DNA of 36,000 nucleotides from a virus, in IMG/VR virus record IMGVR_UViG_3300027801_000072, positions 1 to 36,000 of that record; one strand, 5' to 3'. The position numbers and the translations under genes were made by a program. Each line of letters begins with the position of its first letter. Positions within the stretch are counted from its first letter, which is position 1. This document shows positions 35,398 to 36,000 of the stretch, one piece after another. The notes beneath the pieces are model-generated. The model was not told the DNA's origin, made no database searches, and saw only the letters and a list, made by a program, of their open reading frames with translations.

Positions 35398-36000
35398 ATT
35401 CAAACATATGCCCATTACCGTGGAATCATTTAGAAGTTGACGTAAATGGTGGTGCATCTCCTTGCTGTCTGTACAAGGGTAGTATTCCAGGTGTTAAAGT
35501 GTATGAACAAAGTTTAAAATCTATACAACAAACAGAGTATATGGAACTTCTGAGAAAGAAGTTTAGAAATGGTGAACGTCCAAAAGGATGTCAGAGCTGT
35601 TGGCAAGAAGAAGATGCAGGCAAAACATCTAAAAGGCAAAACTCAATTTACAAAATGCGTAGCAGTTTAGAAAACTGGACACCTAATAGCGAGCCAACAC
35701 TAAAGTTTATAGACTTTAAGTTGGGCAACGTATGTAATCTCAAATGTAGAATATGCGGATCGTGGAGTTCCTCAAAATGGGCCCAGGAAGAAATAGATTA
35801 TGAAACAGCCAAAGGTGGGGATAACCCTATTGCTAGAAAACAATTAAAAGAAGGCGGATGGCCTAAAAAGAACCCACAATTTTTCGAGGATCTAAAAGAA
35901 GATTTAAAATATGTGGAGTACTTTGAATTCACAGGCGGAGAACCGTTCATGATCAAGGATCACTTTAAAATACTGATGCACTGCGTTGAAAAAGGATACG
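35382..36000 (+). CDS. Radical SAM protein 5, 3' end outside window
   Basis: The frame opens after a TGA at 35364 and runs to the window edge. GTG 35382 is the only standard start before the first motif, as at 30133. The N-terminus has NICPLPWNHLEVDVNGGASP then CC, KGCQSCWQEED, and the core C118-x3-C122-x2-C125 (NVCNLKCRIC), with TGGEP at ~185. It is clearly a fifth family member with the CC form. About 206 residues are visible, roughly half of the expected length. Whether more members follow cannot be seen here. Confidence 0.82.
   Translation, partial: MDKYIDSNICPLPWNHLEVDVNGGASPCCLYKGSIPGVKVYEQSLKSIQQTEYMELLRKKFRNGERPKGCQSCWQEEDAGKTSKRQNSIYKMRSSLENWTPNSEPTLKFIDFKLGNVCNLKCRICGSWSSSKWAQEEIDYETAKGGDNPIARKQLKEGGWPKKNPQFFEDLKEDLKYVEYFEFTGGEPFMIKDHFKILMHCVEKGY

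Overview
The window looks like part of the late region of a T4-like marine myovirus. All genes supported here lie on the + strand, and they are packed with gaps of a few bases or overlaps of 1 to 29 bases. The DNA is AT-rich and favours AGA, ACA, GCA and ATA codons. The first genes follow the T4 baseplate order (gp5-like hub end, gp25, gp6). This composition and gene style fit phages of SAR11 or marine cyanobacteria, but the host is an inference. No tRNA, rRNA, CRISPR array, integrase or insertion sequence was seen.

Region 1 (1-18239) holds the baseplate and tail tip: the 3' end of a probable gp5-like hub gene, gp25, an oversized gp6, a 4271-residue giant structural protein where T4 has gp7, and a 241-residue structural protein. 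The giant protein has an N-terminal cupredoxin-like domain with intact copper ligands, a seven-repeat FG-GAP beta-propeller, carbohydrate-binding-like modules and a C-terminal run of GDGST repeats.

Region 2 (18243-27070) encodes tail fibres and adhesins. Three paralogous fibre proteins (18243, 19762 and 24485) share an N-terminal attachment module. A glycine-rich protein ends in a Hedgehog/intein (Hint) domain. Another structural protein closes the region. Between the fibre genes sits an enzyme island: a 2-oxoglutarate/Fe(II) oxygenase, a short-chain dehydrogenase, a GNAT-like protein and a 58-residue ORF with a strong ribosome binding site.

Region 3 (27133-36000) follows a short intergenic gap with a hairpin and a sigma70-like promoter. 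It encodes two small unknown proteins, three GT-A-like glycosyltransferase candidates, and then five consecutive radical SAM genes, each overlapping the next. The last runs off the window. All five carry CxxxCxxC and GGEP motifs plus an extra cysteine-rich segment before the radical SAM core, resembling a SPASM motif moved to the N-terminus.

Taken together, a set of virion surface proteins is followed by a dense set of modifying enzymes. My working hypothesis is that regions 2 and 3 encode post-translational modification of tail or fibre proteins, or of a small peptide, by glycosylation, hydroxylation and radical SAM chemistry. This tandem array is the most unusual system in the window.
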